Positions 1 to 10,065 of a stretch of DNA of 64,000 bases are shown here, piece by piece. The DNA is from Bifidobacterium panos (GTDB lineage: Bacteria > Actinomycetota > Actinomycetes > Actinomycetales > Bifidobacteriaceae), in NCBI RefSeq assembly GCF_012932445.1, contig NZ_JAAIIJ010000018.1:1-64000 (forward strand), written 5' to 3'. The notes under the pieces were generated by a model. That model saw only the letters and a program-made list of their open reading frames with translations. It made no database searches and had not been told where the DNA came from. The translations under genes and the position numbers were made by a program. Every line of letters begins with the position of its first letter. Within the stretch, counting starts at the first letter, position 1.

Positions 1-193
1 ATAGCCCTGAAAGCTACCCCCCCCCGCGACAGCGAGATCGCAAAACTCACGTCCCAGCAATCGACATAAACCCCCGAAAACCACCAGTCCCGCCAAAAAC
101 CAAACCCCAGAAAAAAGACACGCCACAAAAAGGAACAAGCCCACCCGAATCCCTCGACGTGACGGAGAAGGCGAGGGACGGATCAGCCTAGGG

Positions 194-312
194 CTCCCGC
201 TGGCGGGAGCTGTCGCGCGTCTGCGCGACTGAGGGTGGTCAAACCAGACACGTGCCCGGTGAAACCACCCTCAGACCTCGCATACGCTCGGCCAGCCCCC
301 GCCAGCGGGGGC
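194..312. repeat. Four-hairpin mosaic element, copy A
   Basis: Four perfect inverted repeats follow one another: CTCCCGC/GCGGGAG (194-209), TCGCGC/GCGCGA (213-228), GAGGGTGGT/ACCACCCTC (231-272) and GCCCCCGC/GCGGGGGC (295-312). Related copies lie at 43527-43650 and 35037-35136. In the third copy the first stem is changed on both arms, so pairing is kept. Whether it acts as RNA or DNA is not shown. Confidence 0.7.
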
Positions 313-350
313 CCAAGGCGTGCTGAACCGGCTACGCCAAGATGCCCCTA

Positions 351-423
351 GGCGGATGTTGCCGTGTGAGACGTAAGACTTGGCCTACCGGCCCGGAGGG
401 TGTCGAACACGGCAACATCCGCC
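351..423 (+). repeat. Covarying long hairpin, copy A
   Basis: The arms GGCGGATGTTGCCGTGT (351-367) and its exact complement (407-423) form a 17-bp stem around a 39-nt loop (368-406). The loop is identical to the loops at 43700-43738 and, inverted, at 34275-34313. The loop holds a small GGCC/GGCC hairpin of its own. It is a candidate structured RNA or a protein-recognised DNA palindrome. Confidence 0.75.
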
Positions 424-676
424 GCCAAACACCGGAGCCGATCAAGCAACACGAAAACTGAACGGAACCCACTAAGAACGAAACAACGAGCACTGCAACC
501 CGAGACAAACTGAGAACGATAGCAGTAGCACTGCGACTCAAGACAGACCGAGAACGATAGCAACGCACACTGTGACTCAGACACGCAGGAAACGAGTTCG
601 CCGCGTCGGCATGGGTCTACAGAGGACACGGGAATGATCTATTACCGCAAAATGACGCCGTCCGTTGATATCGACA

Positions 677-745
677 CGAACAGCCCACTGGGCTGTTCGT
701 CCGGGGTGTCGAACACGGCAACATCCGCCGCCAAACACCGCAATA
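677..745 (+). repeat. Short hairpin fused to a half copy of the long hairpin
   Basis: CGAACAGCCC pairs with GGGCTGTTCG across a 3-nt loop (677-699). The sequence then runs directly into the right half of the long hairpin family (GGTGTCGAACACGGCAACAT and on), without its left arm. A sister of the short hairpin at 35189-35211 has one base pair swapped from C-G to G-C. This looks like a rearranged member of the repeat family. Confidence 0.6.
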
Positions 746-981
746 GCCAAACAACACACAAACCTGACGAACAAACCGAAAACGATAGCAATAAGCACTG
801 CGACCCGCAGGCAAACTAAGAACGAAAACGATGGGCACTGCGACTTGAAGCAGACCGAGAACGATAGCAACGCACACTGAGAACAGACGGCTTTTCTGGC
901 AATTCCCAATTTAACGAATGTCGCACTTGCAAATAGACAACGAGACGCCAAGATGGTACTTCCTCGGGTTAGGCTGGAGGC

Positions 982-2412
982 ATGGCAGCAAAAGCAAGCG
1001 TGCAATATCTGTGTTCCGAATGCGGCTGGAGCGGGGCGAAGTGGATGGGGCGCTGCCCCGAATGCGGGCAATGGGGCACCGTCGAGGAGTTCCACGAGGC
1101 ACGGCCCGCGGCGCGATCGCGCACCACCATCATAGCCGAGCCGGGGCGCACCTCACGCACGCGAGCCGGAACCGTCGCAGCAGCCACGGCCATCACCCAA
1201 GTCGGCACCGAAACAGTGAAGCGCATTCCCACCGGATTCTCGGAGTTCGACCGCGTGCTCGGCGGCGGCATCGTGCCCGGTTCGGTGGTGCTGCTGGCCG
1301 GCGAACCCGGTATCGGCAAGTCTACGCTGCTGCTGGAGACCGCGGGCAATGTGGCTCGCGCGCACAACAGTGGCACCGAAAGCACCGTGCTGTATATCTC
1401 CGGCGAGGAATCACAGGCGCAGGTGCGCCTTCGCGCCACGCGCATCAACGCGGTGGAGGATAACCTTCTGCTCGCCGCCACCACCGATCTGTCGTGCGTG
1501 CTGGGGTTGATTGAGCAATATAAGCCTACACTGGCCATCGTCGATTCGGCGCAGACCATCGTTTCGCAGGATGTCGACGGCATTTCGGGCGGCTCCACGC
1601 AGGTGCGCGAGGTGGCGAGCGCTTTGATCGACACCGCGAAAACGCTGGATGTGCCGGTGCTGCTCGTCGGGCATGTGACGAAGGACGGTTCGATTGCCGG
1701 CCCGCGCACGTTGGAGCATCTGGTGGACGTGGTTTGCCAGTTCGAGGGCGACAACGAAACCGCGTTGCGCATGTTGCGCGCGGTGAAAAACCGCTTTGGA
1801 CCCACTGATGAAGTGGGTTGCTTTGATATGAGCGGCGAGGGCATCGAAGAGGTGCGCGACCCGGCTGGGCTGTTCCTTTCGGGCGGCGAGGGTGGGGCCG
1901 CCGCGCCCGTTGAGGGCACGTGCGTGACGTTCACGTTGGATGGGCACCGCTCGCTGCCCATCGAGGTGCAGGCGCTGGTCACCGATTCGGTGCTGCCCGC
2001 CCCGCGCCGTGCGGTCAATGGGGTGGATGCCAATCGCATCGCCATGCTCGCCGCCGTGCTGTATCGCCACGGCCGGCTGAATCTGTTGGGCAACGATCTG
2101 TATATTTCCACTATTGCGGGCGGTCAGGCCAAGGAGCCGGGTTGCGATCTGGCGATTGTGGCGGCGTTGGCGAGCGCGGCGAAGCATACGGCGATCGCCC
2201 GCACCACCTGCGCCATCGGGGAGATTTCGCTCACCGGGCAGGTGCGGCCGGTGCCGCGTTTGGAATACCGCCTGCGCGAGGCGGCCAGGCTTGGCTTCAC
2301 GGTGGCCGTGGTGCCGCCCATGCGCAAGCGCGCGGATGTGGCCGGATTGCGGATTGTTGAAGTCGCACACTTGCGCGATGCGTTGGGCGCGTTGGGCGCG
2401 TTGGGGTTGTGA
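982..2412 (+). CDS. radA: DNA repair protein RadA (Sms)
   Basis: A RecA-like ATPase that processes recombination intermediates and drives branch migration in the cytoplasm. The 476-residue protein shows the full family order: an N-terminal four-cysteine zinc finger (C11, C14, C25, C28), a Walker A motif GEPGIGKST near residue 107, the RadA-specific KNRFG motif at about 269, and a C-terminal Lon-protease-like domain lacking protease function. Its length matches the family. The start is supported by the zinc finger falling at the usual distance and by a GGAGG just upstream. It stands alone on the plus strand and converges with ribF, leaving only 13 bp between stop codons, so the two transcripts probably overlap. 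Confidence 0.97.
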   Translation: MAAKASVQYLCSECGWSGAKWMGRCPECGQWGTVEEFHEARPAARSRTTIIAEPGRTSRTRAGTVAAATAITQVGTETVKRIPTGFSEFDRVLGGGIVPGSVVLLAGEPGIGKSTLLLETAGNVARAHNSGTESTVLYISGEESQAQVRLRATRINAVEDNLLLAATTDLSCVLGLIEQYKPTLAIVDSAQTIVSQDVDGISGGSTQVREVASALIDTAKTLDVPVLLVGHVTKDGSIAGPRTLEHLVDVVCQFEGDNETALRMLRAVKNRFGPTDEVGCFDMSGEGIEEVRDPAGLFLSGGEGGAAAPVEGTCVTFTLDGHRSLPIEVQALVTDSVLPAPRRAVNGVDANRIAMLAAVLYRHGRLNLLGNDLYISTIAGGQAKEPGCDLAIVAALASAAKHTAIARTTCAIGEISLTGQVRPVPRLEYRLREAARLGFTVAVVPPMRKRADVAGLRIVEVAHLRDALGALGALGL

Positions 2413-2425
2413 GTCCCAGACGATA

Positions 2426-3607
2426 TCAGGCCGTCAGGCGCTTGGTTTCCTCGACGTTGCGCTTGAGTTCGGCGGTGAGTTCGTCCGGGCCGTCGAAGCG
2501 GACTTGCGGGCGCAGGAATCCGGCGAACTCGACGCGCACGGTGTGCCCGTAAAGTTCCAGCCAGTCTTCGGTGATGCAATACGCCTCCACCACCCGCTCG
2601 TGAAGCCCGGTCGTCTTGCTGAAGGTCGGCTTGGTGCCGATGGAGATGGCGGCTGGCCATCTGGGAGCATCTTGCGTCGTATTCCGCCCCGCTGATTCAC
2701 TTTCGGCCACACCCATATCCGCCACACCCATATCGACCAGCCAACCGGCATATACGCCGTCCACCGGCAGATAGCCAGTCACCTGATCGCCGAGATTCGC
2801 CGTCGGGAAGCCGATGGATCGCCCGCGCTCCTCACCATGCACCACTTCACCCGTCACCGCATGACAGTGACCCAGAATCGCATTGGCCTCGCGGACGCGC
2901 CCATGAGCGAGCAGATAGCGCACATTGCTCGAACTCCAGGCGCGAGTGGCCTTGGCTTGGTGCTTCTTGCTCCACGCACGCCGCTCGGCTTTGCTGGCAT
3001 CGGCCAACGGGTCGGCAGGTTCGCCCGGCGCATCGGGAGCCTCAGGCGTCCAATCGCGCGGAATGCGCACTTCGCCCGGGCCGCGGTCGTCCACCACGTC
3101 CAGCTCGAACACGCCGGTGGCCGCGGCCAAGTTGGCAATGGCCTTGATGTCGCCCTTGCGGCCCTCGCCCATCGCGGCGTCGGATCCCAGCACCAGCGTG
3201 CGCATGCCGAGTTTGCCGGTGAGCTGACCGAGAAAGAAAATATAGGATTTCGAGGCGAACGCCAGCGTGTAATGCACCACATACACCTGCTCGACGCCGA
3301 GTTCCTCCAGGCGGTTGAGCCGCTCGTCAACGCCGGTCAATGCGTCGGTGTCGATGGGGTTGTTGGTGTCGGAGCCGGTGTCGGAGCCACCGCTTGCATG
3401 CACGAACGCCGGGCGCGGGTCGAACAGAATCACCGCCGAGCCGACATCGTGCCGGTGCGCCAGCTCGACCACGCGGCGCACCACCGCCTGATGCCCCAAA
3501 TGCATGCCGTCGAACGCACCCAAGGTGACCACCACGCGGCGGTCGTTATCAGCGCTGGGCCAATCGACATCGCCATTGTCGTCGGGGGTCAGGGTGGTGA
3601 TGTTCAT
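2426..3607 (-). CDS. ribF: Bifunctional riboflavin kinase/FAD synthetase
   Basis: Makes FMN from riboflavin and ATP, then FAD from FMN and ATP. The protein (393 residues from the chosen start) has the N-terminal nucleotidyltransferase domain with TLGAFDGMHLGHQ (GxFDGxHxGH class) and a C-terminal kinase domain with GRSIGFPTANL and SIGTKPTF. A serine/glutamate-rich insert (around ESESAGRN) interrupts the kinase domain and is not typical. The reading frame stays open 20 codons further upstream, but the internal ATG at 3607 has a GAGG about 10 nt before it and begins the expected MNITTL. It is the last gene of the nusA-infB-rbfA-truB-ribF block. Confidence 0.95.
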   Translation of the reverse strand: MNITTLTPDDNGDVDWPSADNDRRVVVTLGAFDGMHLGHQAVVRRVVELAHRHDVGSAVILFDPRPAFVHASGGSDTGSDTNNPIDTDALTGVDERLNRLEELGVEQVYVVHYTLAFASKSYIFFLGQLTGKLGMRTLVLGSDAAMGEGRKGDIKAIANLAAATGVFELDVVDDRGPGEVRIPRDWTPEAPDAPGEPADPLADASKAERRAWSKKHQAKATRAWSSSNVRYLLAHGRVREANAILGHCHAVTGEVVHGEERGRSIGFPTANLGDQVTGYLPVDGVYAGWLVDMGVADMGVAESESAGRNTTQDAPRWPAAISIGTKPTFSKTTGLHERVVEAYCITEDWLELYGHTVRVEFAGFLRPQVRFDGPDELTAELKRNVEETKRLTA

Positions 3608-3676
3608 GTGCGTTGTTCCTCGTGTGTTGTCGGGTTCGGCCGCGTCCACTTTACCAGCGCGCGGCAACGCCCCGGG

Positions 3677-4780
3677 CTATATGGCCGGGAATACCGTGAC
3701 GGGTTTGGCTTGGTGCGCGTTGGCGGCGGTGACGATGGCCACCACGTCGGCGGGCGCATCGGCTTCGGCCGGCACATACGCCACCGCGTCGCGTTCGAGC
3801 GTGCGCCCGATGCGCCTTCCGAAGCGCAGTTCGGCAGCCTCGTCGGCGCTGATGGGCATCGTGGGCATGGAACCTTGCGCGGCCTCGAGCATGCTCAGGG
3901 CGTGGGCACGCAGCCATTCGCCGCGCGCGGCACCGGTTTCGCCGGGTATGTCCAATATCGCGCGATTGCGGATGATGATTTCGCCCTGGCGGTTGGTGAA
4001 GGTCTTCGCTTCGGTATGCGCGGTGACGATATGCGTCTGGCCATTACGCGCAACCGCGAGCCCGCTGGCATCGTCGGGCAGGGCGAAACGCCCCACGCGA
4101 GTGCGGCGCAAGCGGGTCAGGTAGCCGCCGACCCCAAGCGCGGCGCCGAGATCACGCGCCAACGCGCGAATGTATGTGCCGGACGAACAACTCACGCGCA
4201 CATCGATGTCGACGACGGGCACCAGTTCACCTGCCAGCGCGACTTGGCTCAATGCGCTGGCGGGTTCGTCCATATTCGCCCAGCCGCGGCGCGCCGCCAA
4301 TACCGTGAACTCGTCAATGGTGACGGGTCGGGCTTTCAGCTCGACGTCCTTGCCGTCGCGCGCGAGGTCGTAGGCGCGTTGGCCGTTGATTTTGATGGCC
4401 GAAAAGCTGTTGGGCACTTGTTCGATATGGCCCAGGAAGCGCTCGGCAATAGTGGATTCGATGCGCCCTTCGGTTAAGCTCTCGACGCTCGCGCCGCCGC
4501 GCTTGCATCGCTCGGCTTCCGCGTCGTCGGTGTCGGTGGTCAAGCCCAGTCGAATCGTGGCCTCATAGGTTTTGCTGTGCTCGACGATGGCGTTGAGCAG
4601 GCGCGTGGCGTGGCCGAAGCCGACGACCAGCAAGCCGGTGGCCATCGGGTCGAGCGTGCCGGCGTGCCCCACTTTCTTGATGCGCAACGCGCCGCGCACC
4701 GCCGCGACCACGTCGAAACTGGTCACGCCTCGCGGTTTGTCCACCAGCAACAGGCCGGATGACAATTCAGTATTCGCCAT
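3677..4780 (-). CDS. truB: tRNA pseudouridine(55) synthase TruB
   Basis: Isomerises U55 of tRNA to pseudouridine in the T loop. The 367-residue protein carries the catalytic block HAGTLDPMATGLL with its nucleophilic Asp, the LLVDKPRGVTS start region and a C-terminal PUA-like extension. The open frame reaches back to 4882, but I place the start at 4780: MANTELSSG has GAGGG just upstream and matches the family N terminus. This start overlaps the end of rbfA by 14 nt, which suggests translational coupling. Confidence 0.95.
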   Translation of the reverse strand: MANTELSSGLLLVDKPRGVTSFDVVAAVRGALRIKKVGHAGTLDPMATGLLVVGFGHATRLLNAIVEHSKTYEATIRLGLTTDTDDAEAERCKRGGASVESLTEGRIESTIAERFLGHIEQVPNSFSAIKINGQRAYDLARDGKDVELKARPVTIDEFTVLAARRGWANMDEPASALSQVALAGELVPVVDIDVRVSCSSGTYIRALARDLGAALGVGGYLTRLRRTRVGRFALPDDASGLAVARNGQTHIVTAHTEAKTFTNRQGEIIIRNRAILDIPGETGAARGEWLRAHALSMLEAAQGSMPTMPISADEAAELRFGRRIGRTLERDAVAYVPAEADAPADVVAIVTAANAHQAKPVTVFPAI

Positions 4781-5240
4781 TGCCCTCGTCGCCGGTCTGC
4801 TCGTCGGCATCATCGTGCCTGTATGGGTCGACATCGCCCGCATATTGCGCGCTGGCACGGGTTTTGGCGAGTTCGGCGTCACGCTTCTTCGCCACGGCGA
4901 GAATATCTTCGATCTCGTGAGCCTCGCCGGGCACTTCGTCGAACACGAACTGCAGCTGCGGGGTCAAGCGCAGACCGGCCTTCGCGCCCACCAGCGAGCG
5001 CAACCGGCCCTTCGCTTGGTCAAGCGCCTGTTGGGCGCGTTTGCGTTCGCCGTCCTCACGACCCTCATGGCCAAGTTGCGTCCAATACACCTTGGCGATC
5101 TGCAGGTCGTTCGTCACGCGCACTTCGGTGATGGTGATATTCGCCAGTCGCTTGTCATGCAACTGCGCTTCCATCGAAGAGGCGATAACTCGCTGGATCA
5201 AAGCCGCGATACGCGCGGCGCGCGGGTTGGTTCCTGCCAT
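4767..5240 (-). CDS. rbfA: 30S ribosome-binding factor A
   Basis: Helps mature the 30S subunit and the 5' end of 16S rRNA. The 157-residue protein has the family KH-type core (VRVTNDLQIAKVYWTQLG) and an acidic, glycine-rich tail common in actinobacterial homologues. It starts 6 nt after the infB stop and overlaps truB, so the three genes are probably one message. Confidence 0.95.
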   Translation of the reverse strand: MAGTNPRAARIAALIQRVIASSMEAQLHDKRLANITITEVRVTNDLQIAKVYWTQLGHEGREDGERKRAQQALDQAKGRLRSLVGAKAGLRLTPQLQFVFDEVPGEAHEIEDILAVAKKRDAELAKTRASAQYAGDVDPYRHDDADEQTGDEGNGEY

Positions 5241-5246
5241 GAGCGA

Positions 5247-7958
5247 CTACTTGCGTTCGATTTCGCGCATCTCGAAGGTCTCGATGATGTCGCCGAGCTC
5301 GATGTCGTTGAAGGTGCCGAGGTTGATGCCGGCCTCGTAGCCCTCCTTGACGGACTGCACGTCGTCCTTGAAACGACGCAGCGAGGAAATCTCCAGGTCG
5401 TTGACCGTGGCCACGCCGTTGCGCAGAATGCGGCACTTCGTACCGCGCTTGACCTCGCCGTCCTGCACCATGACGCCGGCGATATTGCCGAACTTGGAGG
5501 AACGGAAGATTTCGCGGATCTCGGAGTGGGAGGTGGTGACCTCTTCGTATTCCGGCTTGAGCATGCCCTTCAGGGAGGCCTCGATGTCTTCGATGGCCTT
5601 GTAGATGATCGAATAGTACTTGATCTCCACGCCCTCGCGGTCGGCCAGATCGGCGACCTGACGATTCGGACGCACGTTGAAGCCGATAATGACGGCCTTG
5701 TCGACCGTGGCGAGGTTGACGTCGTTCTGGGTGATCGCGCCCACGCCGCGGTGAATGACCTGGATGCCGACCTCGTCGGACACCTCGATCTTCATCAACG
5801 AATCCTCCAACGCCTCGACGGAACCGGAGGAATCGCCCTTGATAACGATGTTGAGCATGTCCACCTCGGACTTGGCGAACTGCTCCTTGAGGCTTTCCAG
5901 CGAGACGATCTTGCGGCGCTTGGCAAGCTGGGCGGCGCGCTCGGTGGCCTGGCGCTTGCCGGCGATCTGGCGCGCGGCGCGGTCGTCGCCAGCCACGAGG
6001 AACAAGTCGCCTGCGGTGGGCACGGAGGTCAGGCCGAGCACCTGCACCGGGCTGGAAGGGGTGGCTTCCTTCATCGGCTTGCCGTTTTCGTCGAGCATGG
6101 CGCGCACGCGGCCATAAGAGGTGCCGGCCACAATCGCGTCGCCCACATGCAGGGTGCCGGACTGCACCAGCACACTCGCCACGGCACCGCGTCCCTTGTC
6201 GAGACGGGCTTCGATGGTGGCACCACGCGCATCCATATCGGGGTTGGCGCGCAAGTCCAGTTCGGCGTCGGCCGTCAGCAGCACGGCTTCGAGCAGCTTG
6301 TTGACATTGGTGCCCTGCTTGGCGGAGATGTCGACGAACATCGTGTCGCCGCCGTAGTCCTCAGGCACAAGACCGAACTCGGTGAGCTGGCCGCGCACCT
6401 TGTCGGGGTTGGCGCCTTCCTTATCGATCTTGTTGACGGCCACGACGATCGGCACATGAGCCGCCTGCGCGTGGTTGATGGCCTCGACCGTCTGCGGCAT
6501 CACGCCGTCATCGGCGGCGACCACCAGAATCGCCACGTCCGTCAGCTCCGCGCCACGGGCACGCATGGCGGTGAACGCCTCGTGACCAGGGGTGTCGAGG
6601 AACGTGATCTTGCGCTGCTCACCCTCGAGATCGACCGACACCTGATAAGCACCGATGCGCTGGGTGATGCCGCCGGCCTCGCCTTCGATGACGTTGCTGC
6701 GGCGGATGGTGTCGAGCAATCTGGTCTTGCCGTGATCGACGTGACCCATGACGGTGACCACCGGGGGACGGGGCTTCAAATCCTTGTCGTCCTGCAGTTC
6801 CTCTTCGTCCAGATTGATGTCGAACTGCTGCAGCAGCTCCTTGTCTTCCTCTTCGGCGGACACGAGCTTGATGTCCCAGCCGATTTCCTCGCCGAGGATC
6901 TGGAAGGTGGTTTCATCCAACGACTGCGTGGCCGTGGCCATCTCGCCCAGATGGAACATCACGGTGACCAGCGCGGCCGGATTGACGTTGATCTTCTCCG
7001 CCAAGTCGGCAAGGCTTGCGCCCTGACGCAGACGAATCACCTGGCCGTCGCCGCGCGGAATGCGCACGCCGCCGATGGTCGGTGCTTTGATCTCCTCATA
7101 TTCGCGGCGTTTCGCCAGCCTGTTCTTACGCGCCTTCGAGGACTTGCCGCCCTGACGACCAAACGCGCCTGCGGCACCGCCGCGACCACGACCGCCGCCA
7201 CGCGCGGGGCCGCTGCTCGGCATATTGTTCTGGAAGCCGCCGCCCTGCTGGCCGCCGCCACCGTGGAAACCGCCGCGCGAGCCGCCGCCTTGGCCGCCGG
7301 AACGGCCTTGGCCCCACTGGTTGCCACCTTGGCGCCCACCTTGCGCACCCTGCGCGGGACGACCGCCGCGGAATCCACCGCGCGAGCCCCCTCGTGCACC
7401 GCCGCGCGAGCCACCGCGACCGCCTTCGTTGTTGCCCGCGTTCGGACGCGCCATCGGGTGCGGGCGCGGAATGTCACCCGGCGTGGGTGCGCGCATGCCC
7501 TGTTTGCGGCTGAACGGATTGTTGCCCGGACGGGGGCCGGAAGTGTGCGGACGCTGCGGGACCGGGGCCGGCGCGGCAGGGGACGGGGTCGCCTTGTCGC
7601 CGTGATGTGCTTTCGAAGTCTTGGGTGCCGCCGGCGCTTTCGCAGTTGTTGCGGAGGCAGGCTTGGCAACGGGCTTGGCGGCTGGCTTGGGAGCCGCGAT
7701 TTCGGAGGCGGGTTTAGCGGCAGATTTGGCAGTCGCAGTCGCGGCGGCGGGTTTGGCGGACTTGGCGGCAGGCTTATGAGCCGGCGCTTCCTGACCACCC
7801 TTCGGTGCCAAAGCGGCCTTCAACTTACGTGCGACAGGGGGTTCCACAGTGGAGGATGCGGATTTGACGAATTCCCCCATTTCCTTGAGCTTCTCCAGCA
7901 CGGCTTTGCTGTCGAGGCCAACCTCTTTGGCAATTTCATATACGCGTGGTTTCGCCAC
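5247..7958 (-). CDS. infB: Translation initiation factor IF-2
   Basis: GTPase that delivers initiator tRNA to the ribosome. The 903-residue protein has an IF2_N module at the N terminus ([18 protein letters not shown]), a long Ala/Lys/Pro linker, a Gly/Arg-rich stretch (about residues 170-265), then the G domain with GHVDHGKT near 405-412 and NKID further on, followed by domains II-IV. The repeated GGxRGG-like stretch is a low-complexity tract that may vary between strains. It lies in the conserved nusA-infB-rbfA order; no YlxR-like gene is present in the 159 bp between nusA and infB. Confidence 0.98.
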   Translation of the reverse strand: MAKPRVYEIAKEVGLDSKAVLEKLKEMGEFVKSASSTVEPPVARKLKAALAPKGGQEAPAHKPAAKSAKPAAATATAKSAAKPASEIAAPKPAAKPVAKPASATTAKAPAAPKTSKAHHGDKATPSPAAPAPVPQRPHTSGPRPGNNPFSRKQGMRAPTPGDIPRPHPMARPNAGNNEGGRGGSRGGARGGSRGGFRGGRPAQGAQGGRQGGNQWGQGRSGGQGGGSRGGFHGGGGQQGGGFQNNMPSSGPARGGGRGRGGAAGAFGRQGGKSSKARKNRLAKRREYEEIKAPTIGGVRIPRGDGQVIRLRQGASLADLAEKINVNPAALVTVMFHLGEMATATQSLDETTFQILGEEIGWDIKLVSAEEEDKELLQQFDINLDEEELQDDKDLKPRPPVVTVMGHVDHGKTRLLDTIRRSNVIEGEAGGITQRIGAYQVSVDLEGEQRKITFLDTPGHEAFTAMRARGAELTDVAILVVAADDGVMPQTVEAINHAQAAHVPIVVAVNKIDKEGANPDKVRGQLTEFGLVPEDYGGDTMFVDISAKQGTNVNKLLEAVLLTADAELDLRANPDMDARGATIEARLDKGRGAVASVLVQSGTLHVGDAIVAGTSYGRVRAMLDENGKPMKEATPSSPVQVLGLTSVPTAGDLFLVAGDDRAARQIAGKRQATERAAQLAKRRKIVSLESLKEQFAKSEVDMLNIVIKGDSSGSVEALEDSLMKIEVSDEVGIQVIHRGVGAITQNDVNLATVDKAVIIGFNVRPNRQVADLADREGVEIKYYSIIYKAIEDIEASLKGMLKPEYEEVTTSHSEIREIFRSSKFGNIAGVMVQDGEVKRGTKCRILRNGVATVNDLEISSLRRFKDDVQSVKEGYEAGINLGTFNDIELGDIIETFEMREIERK

Positions 7959-8117
7959 TACTCGTTCTCCTATCCGTGACCACGCGCCCGCGCAGTCAAT
8001 GCTCGATAATGGTGAGCCTGTTCATCGTGCGACCATAATCGTGTGTGTCCTCATCATTATTCGGCCAGACGTTCCTTACCCCCGGCATACCGACCCCAGC
8101 ATACTCAAGCCGCTGGA

Positions 8118-9149
8118 TTACTCTCCGGCCTGCTCGCTCAGCTTCTTGGCGTGAGCCTCGGTGGATTCGATGCCGATCTTCCAGCCGGTGAGCTTGGCGG
8201 CCAAACGCGCGTTCTGCCCCTCCTTGCCGATGGCCAACGACAGCTGATCATCGTGGATAAAGGCGACGGCGGTCTTGTTCTTCTCGCTGATCACCTGCAC
8301 ATCGGTGGCAATAGCCGGCGAAAGCGCGGAAGCCACGAACTTGGCCGGATCATCCGAATAATCGACAATATCGATCTTCTCCTGACCGAGGTTCTCCATC
8401 ACGGCACGCACACGCGCGCCCCCGGGGCCAATCAACGCACCTTTGGGATTGACACCTTCCGTATTGGCCCTGACGGCAATCTTCGTGCGGGCACCCGCCT
8501 CGCGGGCAATCGCCATAATCGAAACGGCACCCGACACCAGCTCCGGCACCTCACGCTCGAACAGGCGACGCACCAGCTCCGGGTGCGAACGCGACACAGT
8601 GATTTCCGCCCCCTTGAGGCCGCGACCCACATTGACGACATACACACGCAGACGTTCGCCATGGCGGTAATGCTCACCGGGCACCTGCTCACGGCGCGGC
8701 AGAATAGCCTCAACATCGCCCACCGCGACATGCACATTGGAGGAATCCTTGGCGTCCTGCTGCACCACGCCGGTGACAAGCTTGCCCTTCTGCCCGCTGA
8801 ACGCGCCAAACACCTTGTCGTCCTCGGCACGGCGGAACAGCATTGTGATCACCTGACGCGCGGTGGCCGCGGCCAGACGCCCGAAATCCTTCGGAGTATC
8901 GTCATATTCCTCGCCCAACGTGGGGGCGGGATGCGGGTTGTCTTCGGTGGGCGTGCCGGGAATCTCATCGGCGGCCCACACCGTGAAGGAGCCGGCGCGC
9001 TCGTCAAGTTCGACGCGCGCATGCTTGGCGGCATGCGGAGTCTTCAGATAGGCGAGGCGCAGCGCCTCGGCAAGTGCAGCATCAAGCGTTTCGGCGTCGA
9101 TCCCCTGCTCCGCCGCAAGCTTGTGCATTCCCGTCAGGTCCAGTTCCAT
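8118..9149 (-). CDS. nusA: Transcription termination/antitermination factor NusA
   Basis: Binds RNA polymerase and modulates pausing, termination and antitermination. The protein has the N-terminal polymerase-binding domain, an S1 domain ([20 protein letters not shown]) and two KH domains with GPGG and the invariant [18 protein letters not shown] near the C terminus. At 343 residues it is the short actinobacterial form without C-terminal acidic repeats. The frame is open to 9188, but the ATG at 9149 (MELDLTGM) has a strong GGGAGG 10 nt upstream while the upstream ATG has none. It is divergent from the lipoprotein gene at 9221. Confidence 0.96.
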   Translation of the reverse strand: MELDLTGMHKLAAEQGIDAETLDAALAEALRLAYLKTPHAAKHARVELDERAGSFTVWAADEIPGTPTEDNPHPAPTLGEEYDDTPKDFGRLAAATARQVITMLFRRAEDDKVFGAFSGQKGKLVTGVVQQDAKDSSNVHVAVGDVEAILPRREQVPGEHYRHGERLRVYVVNVGRGLKGAEITVSRSHPELVRRLFEREVPELVSGAVSIMAIAREAGARTKIAVRANTEGVNPKGALIGPGGARVRAVMENLGQEKIDIVDYSDDPAKFVASALSPAIATDVQVISEKNKTAVAFIHDDQLSLAIGKEGQNARLAAKLTGWKIGIESTEAHAKKLSEQAGE

Positions 9150-9220
9150 ACCTCGAAGACCTCCCTTTAAATTATTGGCCGCGCTCATATGGTCATAGTC
9201 AGTGTCTACTCTACTGTTTT

Positions 9221-10045
9221 ATGCAGACACTTCGGGACGGTTCGGCCTTCGGCGCAAGAGCACTTGCGGCGGCTGCCATCTGCGCGATTACGTTGCCTTT
9301 GGGCGGTTGCGCGATGCCCCAACTCGAAGCGCAAGTGGATGAGGCTGCGCGCGCCGGCACTTGCGAAAGCTCCTACCAATCCGCAACGAGCAGCAGCGAC
9401 ACATATCGTTCCGGCGGGCCGCTGATAATTCGATATCTGGCCGCGCGCGCCGCCGCCGAGTCGTGGACCTCCGTCGCCGTTTCCTGCCCCACGCGCCTGA
9501 CTGAGGGCATCGTGCACGCCGCGCAAGCCTCATACGCAAGCGAGCGACTGGCGGGCCGGCTGGGATTGGAGGCCGGCGCGCCCGAAACCGTGGATTTCAG
9601 CGAAGTCGCGCAGATCAATATGGACGCCAGCGCGCTGTCGAGTATTGTGCTGGCGGAGGATCGCGCCGGTTTCTGCATGGAGGTGCTGGCCGCGCGCGAA
9701 ACGCCGAACGCCACGCTGTCCATTGCGGACAACCATAAAACCGTGGCGCAACGCCTGTTCTCCCTTTCCGGCGCCGACAGCGACCCGCGTCAGAAAGTGT
9801 ATGCGGTCGATCAGTTGCTCGCCCATCCCGATGCCATCGACGACCCGGCCACCGGGCTGACCGCCCCGATCGCGGCGGCGGTAGAGATGAACTGCGCGCG
9901 CTCTTGGCTCGACGCGCTGGCGCAAACCGAAACGCTTTCCCGCCCCTCGAAGGAATGGATGGCGAGCGCCGCCGTCAGCCGCCTCTGGCGCGCATTCGAT
10001 TTCGGCTATCCCTCACTCGACGCGGCTCTGCTGCGCTTGCAATAA
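9221..10045 (+). CDS. Putative secreted lipoprotein of unknown function
   Basis: I do not recognise this 274-residue protein. Its N terminus is a short signal sequence ending in the lipobox-like LPLGGC at about residue 28, so it is probably exported and lipid-anchored. The rest is alanine-rich and predicted helical, with several isolated cysteines (CESSYQ, SCPTRL, FCMEVL, NCARSW). The ATG at 9221 sits just before the signal sequence; upstream codons in the same frame look non-coding. It is divergent from nusA across 71 bp. A position beside nusA is known for ferritin-like DUF4439 proteins in other actinobacteria; I could not confirm any relation. Confidence 0.75.
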   Translation: MQTLRDGSAFGARALAAAAICAITLPLGGCAMPQLEAQVDEAARAGTCESSYQSATSSSDTYRSGGPLIIRYLAARAAAESWTSVAVSCPTRLTEGIVHAAQASYASERLAGRLGLEAGAPETVDFSEVAQINMDASALSSIVLAEDRAGFCMEVLAARETPNATLSIADNHKTVAQRLFSLSGADSDPRQKVYAVDQLLAHPDAIDDPATGLTAPIAAAVEMNCARSWLDALAQTETLSRPSKEWMASAAVSRLWRAFDFGYPSLDAALLRLQ

Positions 10046-10065
10046 ACGAGCGGTGCCAGTGGTCG

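Larger units (their letters stand above)
1..981. other. Hairpin- and repeat-rich intergenic region left of radA
   Basis: No convincing gene is seen here. From left to right it holds a run of nine C (17-25), four consecutive perfect hairpins (194-312), a 17-bp-stem hairpin with a 39-nt loop (351-423), a degenerate array of units of about 38 bp carrying a GAGAACGATAGCA core (about 480-600), a 10-bp-stem hairpin (677-699) fused to a half copy of the larger hairpin (702-745), and more tandem units (about 770-885). The same order and orientation recur at 43254-43880, upstream of the giant surface gene. I infer that a paralogous surface gene on the minus strand begins just left of the window. Confidence 0.7.

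Noticed and set aside
4572..7979. Very long plus-strand open frame (over 1,100 codons)
   Set aside because: It is antisense to rbfA and infB, and arises from GC-rich codon bias. The minus-strand products are unmistakable.
8043..9170. Plus-strand frame over nusA
   Set aside because: Antisense shadow of nusA; only the part from 9221 onward in a different frame is a real plus-strand gene.
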